Shown one piece after another: positions 25,192 through 39,103 of a stretch of DNA of 64,000 nucleotides (position 1 is the stretch's first letter; every line of letters begins with the position of its first letter). A program made the position numbers and the translations under genes. Under the pieces are notes generated by a model. The model had not been told where the DNA came from. It ran no database searches and was given only the letters and a program-made list of their open reading frames with translations. Source of the DNA: Synchiropus splendidus (Eukaryota > Chordata > Actinopteri > Syngnathiformes > Callionymidae); assembly GCF_027744825.2 (NCBI RefSeq), contig NC_071339.1, forward strand, positions 28,791,289 to 28,855,288. The letters run 5' to 3'.

Positions 25192-28100
25192 CCCTTTCTG
25201 CTATAGTGGGAGGTTAAAATTTCATGTTCTGAAGCTTCCCTGAAAAGTTATGGCACAATGCACAAAAACGCTTTTCAGCCTGAGATAAGGTGGGTTTCGG
25301 AACGCCAAACATAAAAGTGTTGATAACTTTCGAAAAACACTTCAGAGAGCTTAGATTTGATGTGCACCTACTAGAAAGACCCTTTCTGCTATAGTGGGAG
25401 GTTAAAATTTCATGTTCTGAAGCTTCCCTGAAAAGTTATGGCACAATGCGTAAAAACGCTTTTCAGCCTGAGATAAGGTGGGTTTCGGAACGCCAAACAT
25501 AAAAGTGTTGATAACTTTGGAAAAACACTTCAGACAGTTTAGATTTGATGTGCAACTACTAGAAAGACCCTTTCTGCTATAGTGGGAGGTTAAAATTTCA
25601 TGTTCTGAAGCTTCCCTGAAAAGTTATGGCACAATGCACAAAAACGCTTTTCAGCCTGAGATAAGGTGGGTTTCGGAACGCCAAACATAAAAGTGTTAAT
25701 AACTTTGGAAAAACACTTCAGACAGTTTAGATTTGATGTGCAACTACTAGAAAGACCGTTCTGCTATAGTGGGAGGTTAAAATTTCATGTTCTGAAGCTT
25801 TCCTGAAAAGTTATGGCACAATGCACAAAAACGCTTTTCAGCCTGAGATAAGGTGGGTTTCGGAACGCCAAACATAAAAGTGTTGATAACTTTCGAAAAA
25901 CACTTCAGAGAGCTTAGATTTGATGTGCACCTACTAGAAAGACCCTTTCTGCTATAGTGGGAGGTTAAAATTTCATGTTCTGAAGCTTCCCTGAAAAGTT
26001 ATGGCACAATGCGTAAAAACGCTTTTCAGCCTGAGATAAGGTGGGTTTCTGAACGCCAAACATAAAAGTGTTGATAACTTTGGAAAAACACTTCAGACAG
26101 TTTAGATTTGATGTGCAACTACTAGAAAGACCCTTTCTGCTATAGTGGGAGGTTAAAATTTCATGTTCTGAAGCTTTCCTGAAAAGTTATGGCACAATGC
26201 ACAAAAACGCTTTTCAGCCTGAGATAAGGTGGGTTTCGGAACGCCAAACATAAAAGTGTTAATAACTTTGGAAAAACACTTCAGACAGTTTAGATTTGAT
26301 GTGCAACTACTAGAAAGACCCTTTCTGCTATAGTGGGAGGTTAAAATTTCATGTTCTGAAGCTTCCCTGAAAAGTTATGGCACAATGCACAAAAACGCTT
26401 TTCAGCCTGAGATAAGGTGGGTTTCGGAACGCCAAACATAAAAGTGTTGATAACTTTCGAAAAACACTTCAGAGAGCTTAGATTTGATGTGCACCTACTA
26501 GAAAGACCCTTTCTGCTATAGTGGGAGGTTAAAATTTCATGTTCTGAAGCTTCCCTGAAAAGTTATGGCACAATGCGTAAAAACGCTTTTCAGCCTGAGA
26601 TAAGGTGGGTTTCGGAACGCCAAACATAAAAGTGTTGATAACTTTGGAAAAACACTTCAGACAGTTTAGATTTGATGTGCAACTACTAGAAAGACCCTTT
26701 CTGCTATAGTGGGAGGTTAAAATTTCATGTTCTGAAGCTTCCCTGAAAAGTTATGGCACAATGCACAAAAACGCTTTTCAGCCTGAGATAAGGTGGGTTT
26801 CGGAACGCCAAACATAAAAGTGTTAATAACTTTGGAAAAACACTTCAGACAGTTTAGATTTGATGTGCAACTACTAGAAAGACCCTTTCTGCTATAGTGG
26901 GAGGTTAAAATTTCATGTTCTGAAGCTTTCCTGAAAAGTTATGGCACAATGCACAAAAACGCTTTTCAGCCTGAGATAAGGTGGGTTTCGGAACGCCAAA
27001 CATAAAAGTGTTGATAACTTTCGAAAAACACTTCAGAGAGCTTAGATTTGATGTGCACCTACTAGAAAGACCCTTTCTGCTATAGTGGGAGGTTAAAATT
27101 TCATGTTCTGAAGCTTCCCTGAAAAGTTATGGCACAATGCGTAAAACCGCTTTTCAGCCTGAGATAAGGTGGGTTTCGGAACGCCAAACATAAAAGTGTT
27201 GATAACTTTGGAAAAACACTTCAGACAGTTTAGATTTGATGTGCAACTACTAGAAAGACCCTTTCTGCTATAGTGGGAGGTTAAAATTTCATGTTCTGAA
27301 GCTTCCCTGAAAAGTTATGGCACAATGCACAAAAACGCTTTTCAGCCTGAGATAAGGTGGGTTTCGGAACGCCAAACATAAAAGTGTTAATAACTTTGGA
27401 AAAACACTTCAGACAGTTTAGATTTGATGTGCAACTACTAGAAAGACCCTTTCTGCTATAGTGGGAGGTTAAAATTTCATGTTCTGAAGCTTCCCTGAAA
27501 AGTTATGGCACAATGCACAAAAACGCTTTTCAGCCTGAGATAAGGTGGGTTTCGGAACGCCAAACATAAAAGTGTTGATAACTTTCGAAAAACACTTCAG
27601 AGAGCTTAGATTTGATGTGCACCTACTAGAAAGACCCTTTCTGCTATAGTGGGAGGTTAAAATTTCATGTTCTGAAGCTTCCCTGAAAAGTTATGGCACA
27701 ATGCGTAAAAACGCTTTTCAGCCTGAGATAAGGTGGGTTTCGGAACGCCAAACATAAAAGTGTTGATAACTTTGGAAAAACACTTCAGACAGTTTAGATT
27801 TGATGTGCAACTACTAGAAAGACCCTTTCTGCTATAGTGGGAGGTTAAAATTTCATGTTCTGAAGCTTCCCTGAAAAGTTATGGCACAATGCACAAAAAC
27901 GCTTTTCAGCCTGAGATAAGGTGGGTTTCGGAACGCCAAACATAAAAGTGTTAATAACTTTGGAAAAACACTTCAGACAGTTTAGATTTGATGTGCAACT
28001 ACTAGAAAGACCCTTTCTGCTATAGTGGGAGGTTAAAATTTCATGTTCTGAAGCTTTCCTGAAAAGTTATGGCACAATGCACAAAAACGCTTTTCAGCCT

Positions 28101-29890
28101 GAGATAAGGTGGGTTTCGGAACGCCAAACATAAAAGTGTTGATAACTTTCGAAAAACACTTCAGACAGCTTAGATTTGATGTGCACCTACTAGAAAGACC
28201 CTTTCTGCTATAGTGGGAGGTTAAAATTTCATGTTCTGAAGCTTCCCTGAAAAGTTATGGCACAATGCGTAAAAACGCTTTTCAGCCTGAGATAAGGTGG
28301 GTTTCGGAACGCCAAACATAAAAGTGTTGATAACTTTGGAAAAACACTTCAGACAGTTTAGATTTGATGTGCAACTACTAGAAAGACCCTTTCTGCTATA
28401 GTGGGAGGTTAAAATTTCATGTTCTGAAGCTTCCCTGAAAAGTTATGGCACAATGCACAAAAACGCTTTTCAGCCTGAGATAAGGTGGGTTTCGGAACGC
28501 CAAACATAAAAGTGTTAATAACTTTGGAAAAACACTTCAGACAGTTTAGATTTGATGTGCAACTACTAGAAAGACCCTTTCTGCTATAGTGGGAGGTTAA
28601 AATTTCATGTTCTGAAGCTTCCCTGAAAAGTTATGGCACAATGCACAAAAACGCTTTTCAGCCTGAGATAAGGTGGGTTTCGGAACGCCAAACATAAAAG
28701 TGTTAATAACTTTGGAAAAACACTTCAGACAGTTTAGATTTGATGTGCAACTACTAGAAAGACCCTTTCTGCTATAGTGGGAGGTTAAAATTTCATATTC
28801 TGAATCTTCCCTGAAAAGTTATGGCACAATGCACAAAAACGCTTTTCAGCCTGAGATAAGGTGGGTTTCGGAACGCCAAACATAAAAGTGTTGATAACTT
28901 TCGAAAAACACTTCAGACAGCTTAGATTTGATGTGCACCTACTAGAAAGACCCTTTCTGCTATAGTGGGAGGTTAAAATTTCATGTTCTGAAGCTTCCCT
29001 GAAAAGTTATGGCACAATGCGTAAAAACGCTTTTCAGCCTGAGATAAGGTGGGTTTCGGAACGCCAAACATAAAAGTGTTAATAACTTTGGAAAAACACT
29101 TCAGACAGTTTAGATTTGATGTGCAACTACTAGAAAGACCCTTTCTGCTATAGTGGGAGGTTAAAATTTCATGTTCTGAAGCTTCCCTGAAAAGTTATGG
29201 CACAATGCACAAAAACGCTTTTCAGCCTGAGATAAGGTGGGTTTCGGAACGCCAAACATAAAAGTGTTAATAACTTTGGAAAAACACTTCAGACAGTTTA
29301 GATTTGATGTGCAACTACTAGAAAGACCCTTTCTGCTATAGTGGGAGGTTAAAATTTCATATTCTGAAGCTTCCCTGAAAAGTTATGGCACAATGCACAA
29401 AAACGCTTTTCAGCCTGAGATAAGGTGGGTTTCGGAACGCCAAACATAAAAGTGTTGATAACTTTCGAAAAACACTTCAGACAGCTTAGATTTGATGTGC
29501 ACCTACTAGAAAGACCCTTTCTGCTATAGTGGGAGGTTAAAATTTCATGTTCTGAAGCTTCCCTGAAAAGTTATGGCACAATGCGTAAAAACGCTTTTCA
29601 GCCTGAGATAAGGTGGGTTTCGGAACGCCAAACATAAAAGTGTTGATAACTTTGGAAAAACACTTCAGACAGTTTAGATTTGATGTGCAACTACTAGAAA
29701 GACCCTTTCTGCTATAGTGGGAGGTTAAAATTTCATGTTCAAAAGCTTCCCTGAAAAGTTATGGCACAATGCACAAAAACGCTTTTCAGCCTGAGATAAG
29801 GTGGGTTTTGGAACGCCAAACATAAAAGTGTTAATAACTTTGGAAAAACACTTCAGACAGTTTAGATTTGATGTGCAACTACTCGAAAGA
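25192..29890. repeat. Trimer higher-order repeat, T/C-P-S (564 bp), eight units
   Basis: Units begin at 25192, 25756, 26319, 26883, 27447, 28011, 28763 and 29327. Each is a C140 monomer (T or C-type), then a GT71 monomer (P), then usually an A131 monomer (S). The unit at 28011 carries an extra S copy. The last two C-type monomers share tcatattctg (28797 and 29361, 564 bp apart), marking a recent trimer duplication. The trimer looks like P-Q-R-S-T after loss of Q and R, which is inference. Confidence 0.82.
25756..25942. repeat. 187-bp monomer with a one-base deletion
   Basis: The monomer starts ccgttctgc where others start ccctttctgc, a net loss of one base near 25758. The rest is an ordinary T subtype copy with T47, C140 and G156. 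Confidence 0.88.
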
Positions 29891-31018
29891 CCCTTTCTGC
29901 TATAGTGGGAGGTTAAAATTTCATGTTCTGAAGCTTTCCTGAAAAGTTATGGCACAATGCACAAAAACGCTTTTCAGCCTGAGATAAGGTGGGTTTCGGA
30001 ACGCCAAACATAAAAGTGTTGATAACTTTCGAAAAACACTTCAGAGAGCTTAGATTTGATGTGCACCTACTAGAAAGACCCTTTCTGCTATAGTGGGAGG
30101 TTAAAATTTCATGTTCTGAAGCTTTCCTGAAAAGTTATGGCACAATGCACAAAAACGCTTTTCAGCCTGAGATAAGGTGGGTTTCGGAACGCCAAACATA
30201 AAAGTGTTGATAACTTTTGAAAAACACTTCAGACAGCTTAGATTTGATTTGCAACTACTAGAAAGACCCTTTCTGCTATAGTGGGAGGTTAAAATTTCAT
30301 GTTCTGAAGCTTCCCTGAAAAGTTATGGCACAATGCACAAAAACGCTTTTCAGCCTGAGATAAGGTGGGTTTCGGAACGCCAAACATAAAAGTGTTGATA
30401 ACTTTCGAAAAACACTTCAGACAGCTTAGATTTGATGTGCACCTACTAGAAACACCCTTTCTGCTATAGTGGGAGGTTAAAATTTCATGTTCTGAAGCTT
30501 CCCTGAAAAGTTATGGCACAATGCGTAAAAACGCTTTTCAGCCTGAGATAAGGTGGGTTTCGGAACGCCAAACATAAAAGTGTTGATAACTTTGGAAAAA
30601 CACTTCAGACAGTTTAGATTTGATGTGCAACTACTAGAAAGACCCTTTCTGCTATAGTGGGAGGTTAAAATTTCATGTTCTGAAGCTTCCCTGAAAAGTT
30701 ATGGCACAATGCACAAAAACGCTTTTCAGCCTGAGATAAGGTGGGTTTCGGAACGCCAAACATAAAAGTGTTAATAACTTTGGAAAAACACTTCAGACAG
30801 TTTAGATTTGATGTGCAACTACTAGAAAGACCCTTTCTGCTATAGTGGGAGGTTAAAATTTCATGTTCTAAAGCTTCCCTGAAAAATTATGGCACAATGC
30901 ACAAAAACGCTTTTCAGCCTGAGATAAGGTGGGTTTCGGAACGCCAAACATAAAAGTGTTAATAACATTGGAAAAACACTTCAGACAGTTTAGATTTGAT
31001 GTGCAACTACTAGAAAGA
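29891..31018. repeat. Mixed-order satellite monomers with private changes
   Basis: Six monomers in the order T, Q, C-type, P, S, S. They carry several changes not seen in neighbours, such as gatttgatttgc near 30248, gaaacaccc near 30451, ttctaaagc near 30868 and aacattgg near 30964. Confidence 0.75.
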
Positions 31019-32522
31019 CCATTTCTGCTATAGTGGGAGGTTAAAATTTCATGTTCTGAAGCTTCCCTGAAAAGTTATGGCACAATGCACAAAAACGCTT
31101 TTCAGCCTGAGATAAGGTGGGTTTCGGAACGCCAAACATAAAAGTGTTGATAACTTTCGAAAAACACTTCAGACAGCTTAGATTTGATGTGCACCTACTA
31201 GAAAGACCCTTTCTGCTATAGTGGGAGGTTAAAAATTCATGTTCTGAAGCTTCCCTGAAAAGTTATGGCACAATGCGTAAAAACGCTTTTCAGCCTGAGA
31301 TAAGGTGGGTTTCGGAACGCGAAACATAAAAGTGTTGATAACTTTGGAAAAACACTTCAGACAGTTTAGATTTGATGTGCAACTACTAGAAAGACCCTTT
31401 CTGCTATAGTGGGAGGTTAAAATTTCATGTTCTGAAGCTTCCCTGAAAAGTTATGGCACAATGCACAAAAACGCTTATCAGCCTGAGATAAGGTGGGTTT
31501 CGGAACGCCAAACATAAAAGTGTTAATAACTTTGGAAAAACACTTCAGACAGTTTAGATTTGATGTGCAACTACTAGAAAGACCCTTTCTGCTATAGTGG
31601 GAGGTTAAAATTTCATGTTCTGAAGCTTTCCTGAAAAGTTATGGCACAATGCACAAAAACGCTTTTCAGCCTGAGATAAGGTGGGTTTCGGAACGCCAAA
31701 CATAAAAGTGTTGATAACTTTCAAAAAACACTTCAGAGAGCTTAGATTTGATGTGCACCTACTAGAAAGACCATTTCTGCTATAGTGGGAGGTTAAAATT
31801 TCATGTTCTGAAGCTTCCCTGAAAAGTTATGGCACAATGCGTAAAAACGCTTTTCAGCCTGAGATAAGGAGGGTTTCGGAACGCCAAACATAAAAGTGTT
31901 GATAACTTTGGAAAAACACTTCAGACAGTTTAGATTTGATGTGCAACTACTAGAAAGACCCTTTCTGCTATAGTGGGAGGTTAAAATTTCATGTTCTGAA
32001 GCTTCCCTGAAAAGTTATGGCACAATGCACAAAAACGCTTTTCAGCCTGAGATAAGGTGGGTTTCGGAACGCCAAACATAAAAGTGTTAATAACTTTGGA
32101 AAAACACTTCAGACAGTTTAGATTTGATGTGCAACTACTAGAAAGACCCTTTCTGCTATAGTGGGAGGTTAAAATTTCATGTTCTGAAGCTTTCCTGAAA
32201 AGTTATGGCACAATGCACAAAAACGCTTTTCAGCCTGAGATAAGGTGGGTTTCGGAACGCCAAACATAAAAGTGTTGATAACTTTCGAAAAACACTTCAG
32301 AGAGCTTAGATTTGATGTGCACCTACTAGAAAGACCCTTTCTGCTATAGTGGGAGGTTAAAATTTCATGTTCTGAAGCTTCCCTGAAAAGTTATGGCACA
32401 ATGCGTAAAAACGCTTTTCAGCCTGAGATAAGGTGGGTTTCGGAACGCCAAACATAAAAGTGTTGATAACTTTGGAAAAACACTTCAGACAGTTTAGATT
32501 TCATGTGCAACTACTAGAAAGA
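31019..32522. repeat. Second T/C-P-S trimer tract
   Basis: The subtype order is C-type, P, S (31019-31582), T, P, S (31583-32146), then T, P (32147-32522), continuing the 564-bp periodicity seen upstream. Copies here carry more private changes (for example cgcgaaac near 31320 and aaggaggg near 31869), so this tract seems older than 25192-29890. Confidence 0.75.
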
Positions 32523-33086
32523 CCCTTTCTGCTATAGTGGGAGGTTAAAATTTCATGTTCTGAAGCTTTCCTGAAAAGTTATGGCACAATGCACAAAAAC
32601 GCTTTTCAGCCTGAGATAAGGTGGGTTTCGGAACGCCAAACATAAAAGTGTTGATAACTTTTGAAAAACACTTCAGACAGCTTAGATTTGATGTGCAACT
32701 ACTAGAAAGACCCTTTCTGCTATAGTGGGAGGTTAAAATTTCATGTTCTGAAGCTTCCCTGAAAAGTTATGGCACAATGCACAAAAACGCTTTTCAGCCT
32801 GAGATAAGGTGGGTTTCGGAACGCCAAACATAAAAGTGTTGATAACTTTGGAAAAACACTTCAGACAGTTTAGATTTGATGTGCAACTACTAGAAAGACC
32901 CTTTCTGCTATAGTGGGAGGTTAAAATTTCATGTTCTGAAGCTTCCCTGAAAAGTTATGGCACAATGCACAAAAACGCTTTTCAGCCTGAGATAAGGTGG
33001 GTTTCGGAACGCCAAACATAAAAGTGTTGATAACTTTGGAAAAACACTTCAGACAGTTTAGATTTGATGTGCAACTACTAGAAAGA
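32523..33086. repeat. Ordinary satellite monomers Q, R, R
   Basis: Three near-consensus monomers with no unusual marker. They read as a fragment of the P-Q-R-S-T order with R doubled, together with the P at 32335. Confidence 0.8.
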
Positions 33087-33651
33087 CCCTTTTCTGCTAT
33101 AGTGGGAGGTTAAAATTTCATGTTCTGAAGCTTCCCTGAAAAGTTATGGCACAATGCACAAAAACGCTTTTCAGCCTGAGATAAAGTGGGTTTCGGAACG
33201 CCAAACATAAAAGTGTTGATAACTTTCGAAAAACACTTCAGAGAGCTTAGATTTGATGTGCACCTACTAGAAAGACCCTTTCTGCTATAGTGGGAGGTTA
33301 AAATTTCATGTTCTGAAGCTTTCCTGAAAAGTTATGGCACAATGCACAAAAACGCTTTTCAGCCTGAGATAAGGTGGGTTTCGGAACGCCAAACATAAAA
33401 GTGTTGATAACTTTCAAAAAACACTTCAGAGAGCTTAGATTTGATGTGCACCTACTAGAAAGACCCTTTCTGCTATAGTGGGAGGTTAAAATTTCATGTT
33501 CTGAAGCTTCCCTGAAAAGTTATGGCACAATGCACAAAAACGCTTTTCAGCCTGAGATAAAGTGGGTTTCGGAACGCCAAACATAAAAGTGTTGATAACT
33601 TTCGAAAAACACTTCAGAGAGCTTAGATTTGATGTGCACCTACTAGAAAGA
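33087..33651. repeat. Three T monomers with a two-monomer echo
   Basis: The first (33087-33275) and third (33464-33651) copies share the rare gataaagtgg at 33185 and 33561, 376 bp apart. The middle copy has T47 and tttcaaaa in place of tttcgaaa. This suggests a small dimer duplication. The first monomer is 189 bp long because of an extra t in its opening run (ccctttt), which shifts later phases by one base. Confidence 0.75.
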
Positions 33652-35155
33652 CCCTTTCTGCTATAGTGGGAGGTTAAAATTTCATGTTCTGAAGCTTCCC
33701 TGAAAAGTTATGGCACAATGCGTAAAAACGCTTTTCAGCCTGAGATAAGGTGGGTTTCGGAACGCCAAACATAAAAGTGTTGATAACTTTGGAAAAACAC
33801 TTCAGACAGTTTAGATTTGATGTGCAACTACTAGAAAGACCCTTTCTGCTATAGTGGGAGGTTAAAATTTCATGTTCTGAAGCTTTCCTGAAAAGTTATG
33901 GCACAATGCACAAAAACGCTTTTCAGCCTGAGATAAGGTGGGTTTCGGAACGCCAAACATAAAAGTGTTGATAACTTTTGAAAAACACTTCAGACAGTTT
34001 AGATTTGATGTGCAACTACTAGAAAGACCCTTTCTGCTATAGTGGGAGGTTAAAATTTCATGTTCTGAAGCTTCCCTGAAAAGTTATGGCACAATGCACA
34101 AAAACGCTTTTCAGCCTGAGATAAGGTGGGTTTCGGAACGCCAAACATAAAAGTGTTGATAACTTTCGAAAAACACTTCAGACAGTTTAGATTTGATGTG
34201 CACCTACTAGAAAGACCCTTTCTGCTATAGTGGGAGGTTAAAATTTCATGTTCTGAAGCTTCCCTGAAAAGTTATGGCACAATGCGTAAAAACGCTTTTC
34301 AGCCTGAGATAAGGTGGGTTTCGGAACGCCAAACATAAAAGTGTTGATAACTTTGGAAAAACACTTCAGACAGTTTAGATTTGATGTGCAACTACTAGAA
34401 AGACCCTTTCTGCTATAGTGGGAGGTTAAAATTTCATGTTCTGAAGCTTTCCTGAAAAGTTAAGGCACAATGCACAAAAACGCTTTTCAGCCTGAGATAA
34501 GGTGGGTTTCGGAACGCCAAACATAAAAGTGTTGATAACTTTGGAAATACACTTCAGACAGTTTAGATTTGATGTGCAACTACTAGAAAGACCCTTTCTG
34601 CTAAAGTGGGTGGTTAAAATTTCATGTTCTGAAGCTTTCCTGAAAAGTTATGGCACAATGCACAAAAACGCTTTTCAGCCTGAGATAAGGTGGGTTTCGG
34701 AACGCCAAACATAAAAGTGTTGATAACTTTTGAAAAACACTTCAGACAGTTTAGATTTGATGTGCAACTACTAGAAAGACCCTTTCTGCTATAGTGGGAG
34801 GTTAAAATTTCATGTTCTGAAGCTTCCCTGAAAAGTTATGGCACAATGCACAAAAACGCTTTTCAGCCTGAGATAAGGTGGGTTTCGGAACGCCAAACAT
34901 AAAAGTGTTGATAACTTTCGAAAAACACTTCAGACAGTTTAGATTTGATGTGCACCTACTAGAAAGACCCTTTCTGCTATAGTGGGAGGTTAAAATTTCA
35001 TGTTCTGAAGTTTCCCTGAAAAGTTATGGCACAATGCGTAAAAACGCTTTTCAGCCTGAGATAAGGTGGGTTTCGGAACGCCAAACATAAAAGTGTTGAT
35101 AACTTTGGAAAAACACTTCAGACAGTTTAGATTTGATGTGCAACTACTAGAAAGA
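33652..35155. repeat. Mixed-order monomers including a stop-losing variant
   Basis: Eight monomers: P, Q-like, C-type-like with T159, P, R-like with T47, Q-like, C-type-like, P. The Q-like and C-like copies at 33840-34215 recur in altered form at 34592-34967, suggesting a four-monomer echo. The monomer at 34592 reads ctaaagtgggtgg, removing the usual tag at 13-15 and leaving a 70-codon chance reading frame. gaagtttccc near 35000 destroys the usual HindIII core. Confidence 0.75.
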
Positions 35156-37035
35156 CCCTTTCTGCTATAGTGGGAGGTTAAAATTTCATGTTCTGAAGCT
35201 TCCCTGAAAGGTTATGGCACAATGCGTAAAAACGCTTTTCAGCCTGAGATAAGGTGGGTTTCGGAACGCCAAACATAAAAGTGTTGATAACTTTGGAAAA
35301 ACACTTCAGACAGTTTAGATTTGATGTGCAACTACTAGAAAGACCCTTTCTGCTATAGTGGGAGGTTAAAATTTCATGTTCTGAAGCTTTCCTGAAAAGT
35401 TATGGCACAATGCACAAAAACGCTTTTCAGCCTGAGATAAGGTGGGTTTCGGAACGCCAAACATAAAAGTGTTGATAACTTTTGAAAAACACTTCAGACA
35501 GCTTAGATTTGATGTGCAACTACTAGAAAGACCCTTTCTGCTATAGTGGGAGGTTAAAATTTCATGTTCTGAAGCTTCCCTGAAAAGTTATGGCACAATG
35601 CACAAAAACGCTTTTCAGCCTGAGATAAGGTGGGTTTCGGAACGCCAAACATAAAAGTGTTGATAACTTTGGAAAAACACTTCAGACAGTTTAGATTTGA
35701 TGTGCAACTACTAGAAAGACCCTTTCTGCTATAGTGGGAGGTTAAAATTTCATGTTCTGAAGCTTCCCTGAAAAGTTATGGCACAATGCACAAAAACGCT
35801 TTTCAGCCTGAGATAAGGTGGGTTTCGGAACGCCAAACATAAAAGTGTTAATAACTTTGGAAAAACACTTCAGACAGTTTAGATTTGATGTGCAACTACT
35901 AGAAAGACCCTTTCTGCTATAGTGGGAGGTTAAAATTTCATGTTCTGAAGCTTTCCTGAAAAGTTATGGCACAATGCACAAAAACGCTTTTCAGCCTGAG
36001 ATAAGGTGGGTTTCGGAACGCCAAACATAAAAGTGTTGATAACTTTCGAAAAACACTTCAGAGAGCTTAGATTTGATGTGCACCTACTAGAAAGACCCTT
36101 TCTGCTATAGTGGGAGGTTAAAATTTCATGTTCTGAAGCTTCCCTGAAAAGTTATGGCACAATGCGTAAAAACGCTTTTCAGCCTGAGATAAGGTGGGTT
36201 TCGGAACGCCAAACATAAAAGTGTTGATAACTTTGGAAAAACACTTCAGACAGTTTAGATTTGATGTGCAACTACTAGAAAGACCCTTTCTGCTATAGTG
36301 GGAGGTTAAAATTTCATGTTCTGAAGCTTTCCTGAAAAGTTATGGCACAATGCACAAAAACGCTTTTCAGCCTGAGATAAGGTGGGTTTCGGAACGCCAA
36401 ACATAAAAGTGTTGATAACTTTTGAAAAACACTTCAGACAGCTTAGATTTGATGTGCAACTACTAGAAAGACCCTTTCTGCTATAGTGGGAGGTTAAAAT
36501 TTCATGTTCTGAAGCTTCCCTGAAAAGTTATGGCACAATGCACAAAAACGCTTTTCAGCCTGAGATAAGGTGGGTTTCGGAACGCCAAACATAAAAGTGT
36601 TGATAACTTTGGAAAAACACTTCAGACAGTTTAGATTTGATGTGCAACTACTAGAAAGACCCTTTCTGCTATAGTGGGAGGTTAAAATTTCATGTTCTGA
36701 AGCTTCCCTGAAAAGTTATGGCACAATGCACAAAAACGCTTTTCAGCCTGAGATAAGGTGGGTTTCGGAACGCCAAACATAAAAGTGTTAATAACTTTGG
36801 AAAAACACTTCAGACAGTTTAGATTTGATGTGCAACTACTAGAAAGACCCTTTCTGCTATAGTGGGAGGTTAAAATTTCATGTTCTGAAGCTTCCCTGAA
36901 AAGTTATGGCACAATGCACAAAAACGCTTTTCAGCCTGAGATAAGGTGGGTTTCGGAACGCCAAACATAAAAGTGTTGATAACTTTCGAAAAACACTTCA
37001 GAGAGCTTAGATTTGATGTGCACCTACTAGAAAGA
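35156..37035. repeat. Two tandem canonical P-Q-R-S-T pentamers (2 x 940 bp)
   Basis: 35156-36095 and 36096-37035 both read P, Q, R, S, T with all diagnostic sites as expected. The copies differ at few bases: the first P has gaaaggtt, and the first T has T47 while the second has C47. This is the clearest uninterrupted example of the pentamer order in the window. Confidence 0.9.
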
Positions 37036-39103
37036 CCCTTTCTGCTATAGTGGGAGGTTAAAATTTCATGTTCTGAAGCTTCCCTGAAAAGTTATGGCAC
37101 AATGCGTAAAAACGCTTTTCAGCCTGAGATAAGGTGGGTTTCGGAACGCCAAACATAAAAGTGTTGATAACTTTGGAAAAACACTTCAGACAGTTTAGAT
37201 TTGATGTGCAACTACTAGAAAGACCCTTTCTGCTATAGTGGGAGGTTAAAATTTCATGTTCTGAAGCTTCCCTGAAAAGTTATGGCACAATGCACAAAAA
37301 CGCTTTTCAGCCTGAGATAAGGTGGGTTTCGGAACGCCAAACATAAAAGTGTTAATAACTTTGGAAAAACACTTCAGACAGTTTAGATTTGATGTGCAAC
37401 TACTAGAAAGACCCTTTCTGCTATAGTGGGAGGTTAAAATTTCATGTTCTGAAGCTTTCCTGAAAAGTTATGGCACAATGCACAAAAACGCTTTTCAGCC
37501 TGAGATAAGGTGGGTTTCGGAACGCCAAACATAAAAGTGTTGATAACTTTCGAAAAACACTTCAGAGAGCTTAGATTTGATGTGCACCTACTAGAAAGAC
37601 CCTTTCTGCTATAGTGGGAGGTTAAAATTTCATGTTCTGAAGCTTCCCTGAAAAGTTATGGCACAATGCGTAAAAACGCTTTTCAGCCTGAGATAAGGTG
37701 GGTTTCGGAACGCCAAACATAAAAGTGTTGATAACTTTGGAAAAACACTTCAGACAGTTTAGATTTGATGTGCAACTACTAGAAAGACCCTTTCTGCTAT
37801 AGTGGGAGGTTAAAATTTCATGTTCTGAAGCTTTCCTGAAAAGTTATGGCACAATGCACAAAAACGCTTTTCAGCCTGAGATAAGGTGGGTTTCGGAACG
37901 CCAAACATAAAAGTGTTGATAACTTTTGAAAAACACTTCAGACAGCTTAGATTTGATGTGCAACTACTAGAAAGACCCTTTCTGCTATAGTGGGAGGTTA
38001 AAATTTCATGTTCTGAAGCTTCCCTGAAAAGTTATGGCACAATGCACAAAAACGCTTTTCAGCCTGAGATAAGGTGGGTTTCGGAACGCCAAACATAAAA
38101 GTGTTGATAACTTTCGAAAAACACTTCAGACAGCTTAGATTTGATGTGCACCTACTAGAAAGACCCTTTCTGCTATAGTGGGAGGTTAAAATTTCATGTT
38201 CTGAAGCTTCCCTGAAAAGTTATGGCACAATGCGTAAAAACGCTTTTCAGCCTGAGATAAGGTGGGTTTCGGAACGCCAAACATAAAAGTGTTGATAACT
38301 TTGGAAAAACACTTCAGACAGTTTAGATTTGATGTGCAACTACTAGAAAGACCCTTTCTGCTATAGTGGGAGGTTAAAATTTCATGTTCTGAAGCTTCCC
38401 TGAAAAGTTATGGCACAATGCACAAAAACGCTTTTCAGCCTGAGATAAGGTGGGTTTCGGAACGCCAAACATAAAAGTGTTAATAACTTTGGAAAAACAC
38501 TTCAGACAGTTTAGATTTGATGTGCAACTACTAGAAAGACCCTTTCTGCTATAGTGGGAGGTTAAAATTTCATGTTCTGAAGCTTCCCTGAAAAGTTATG
38601 GCACAATGCACAAAAACGCTTTTCAGCCTGAGATAAGGTGGGTTTCGGAACGCCAAACATAAAAGTGTTAATAACTTTGGAAAAACACTTCAGACAGTTT
38701 AGATTTGATGTGCAACTACTAGAAAGACCCTTTCTGCTATAGTGGGAGGTTCAAATTTCATGTTCTGAAGCTTCCCTGAAAAGTTATGGCACAATGCACA
38801 AAAACGCTTTTCAGCCTGAGATAAGGTGGGTTTCGGAACGCCAAACATAAAAGTGTTAATAACTTTGGAAAAACACTTCAGACAGTTTAGATTTGATGTG
38901 CAACTACTAGAAAGACCCTTTCTGCTATAGTGGGAGGTTAAAATTTCATGTTCTGAAGCTTCCCTGAAAAGTTATGGCACAATGCACAAAAACGCTTTTC
39001 AGCCTGAGATAAGGTGGGTTTCGGAACGCCAAACATAAAAGTGTTGATAACTTTCGAAAAACACTTCAGAGAGCTTAGATTTGATGTGCACCTACTAGAA
39101 AGA
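37036..39103. repeat. Mixed-order satellite monomers
   Basis: Eleven monomers in the order P, S, T, P, Q, C-type, P, S, S, S, T. They combine pieces of the trimer and pentamer orders. Three adjacent S copies (38352-38915) imply single-monomer duplication. One private change is ggttcaaatt near 38751. Confidence 0.8.
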
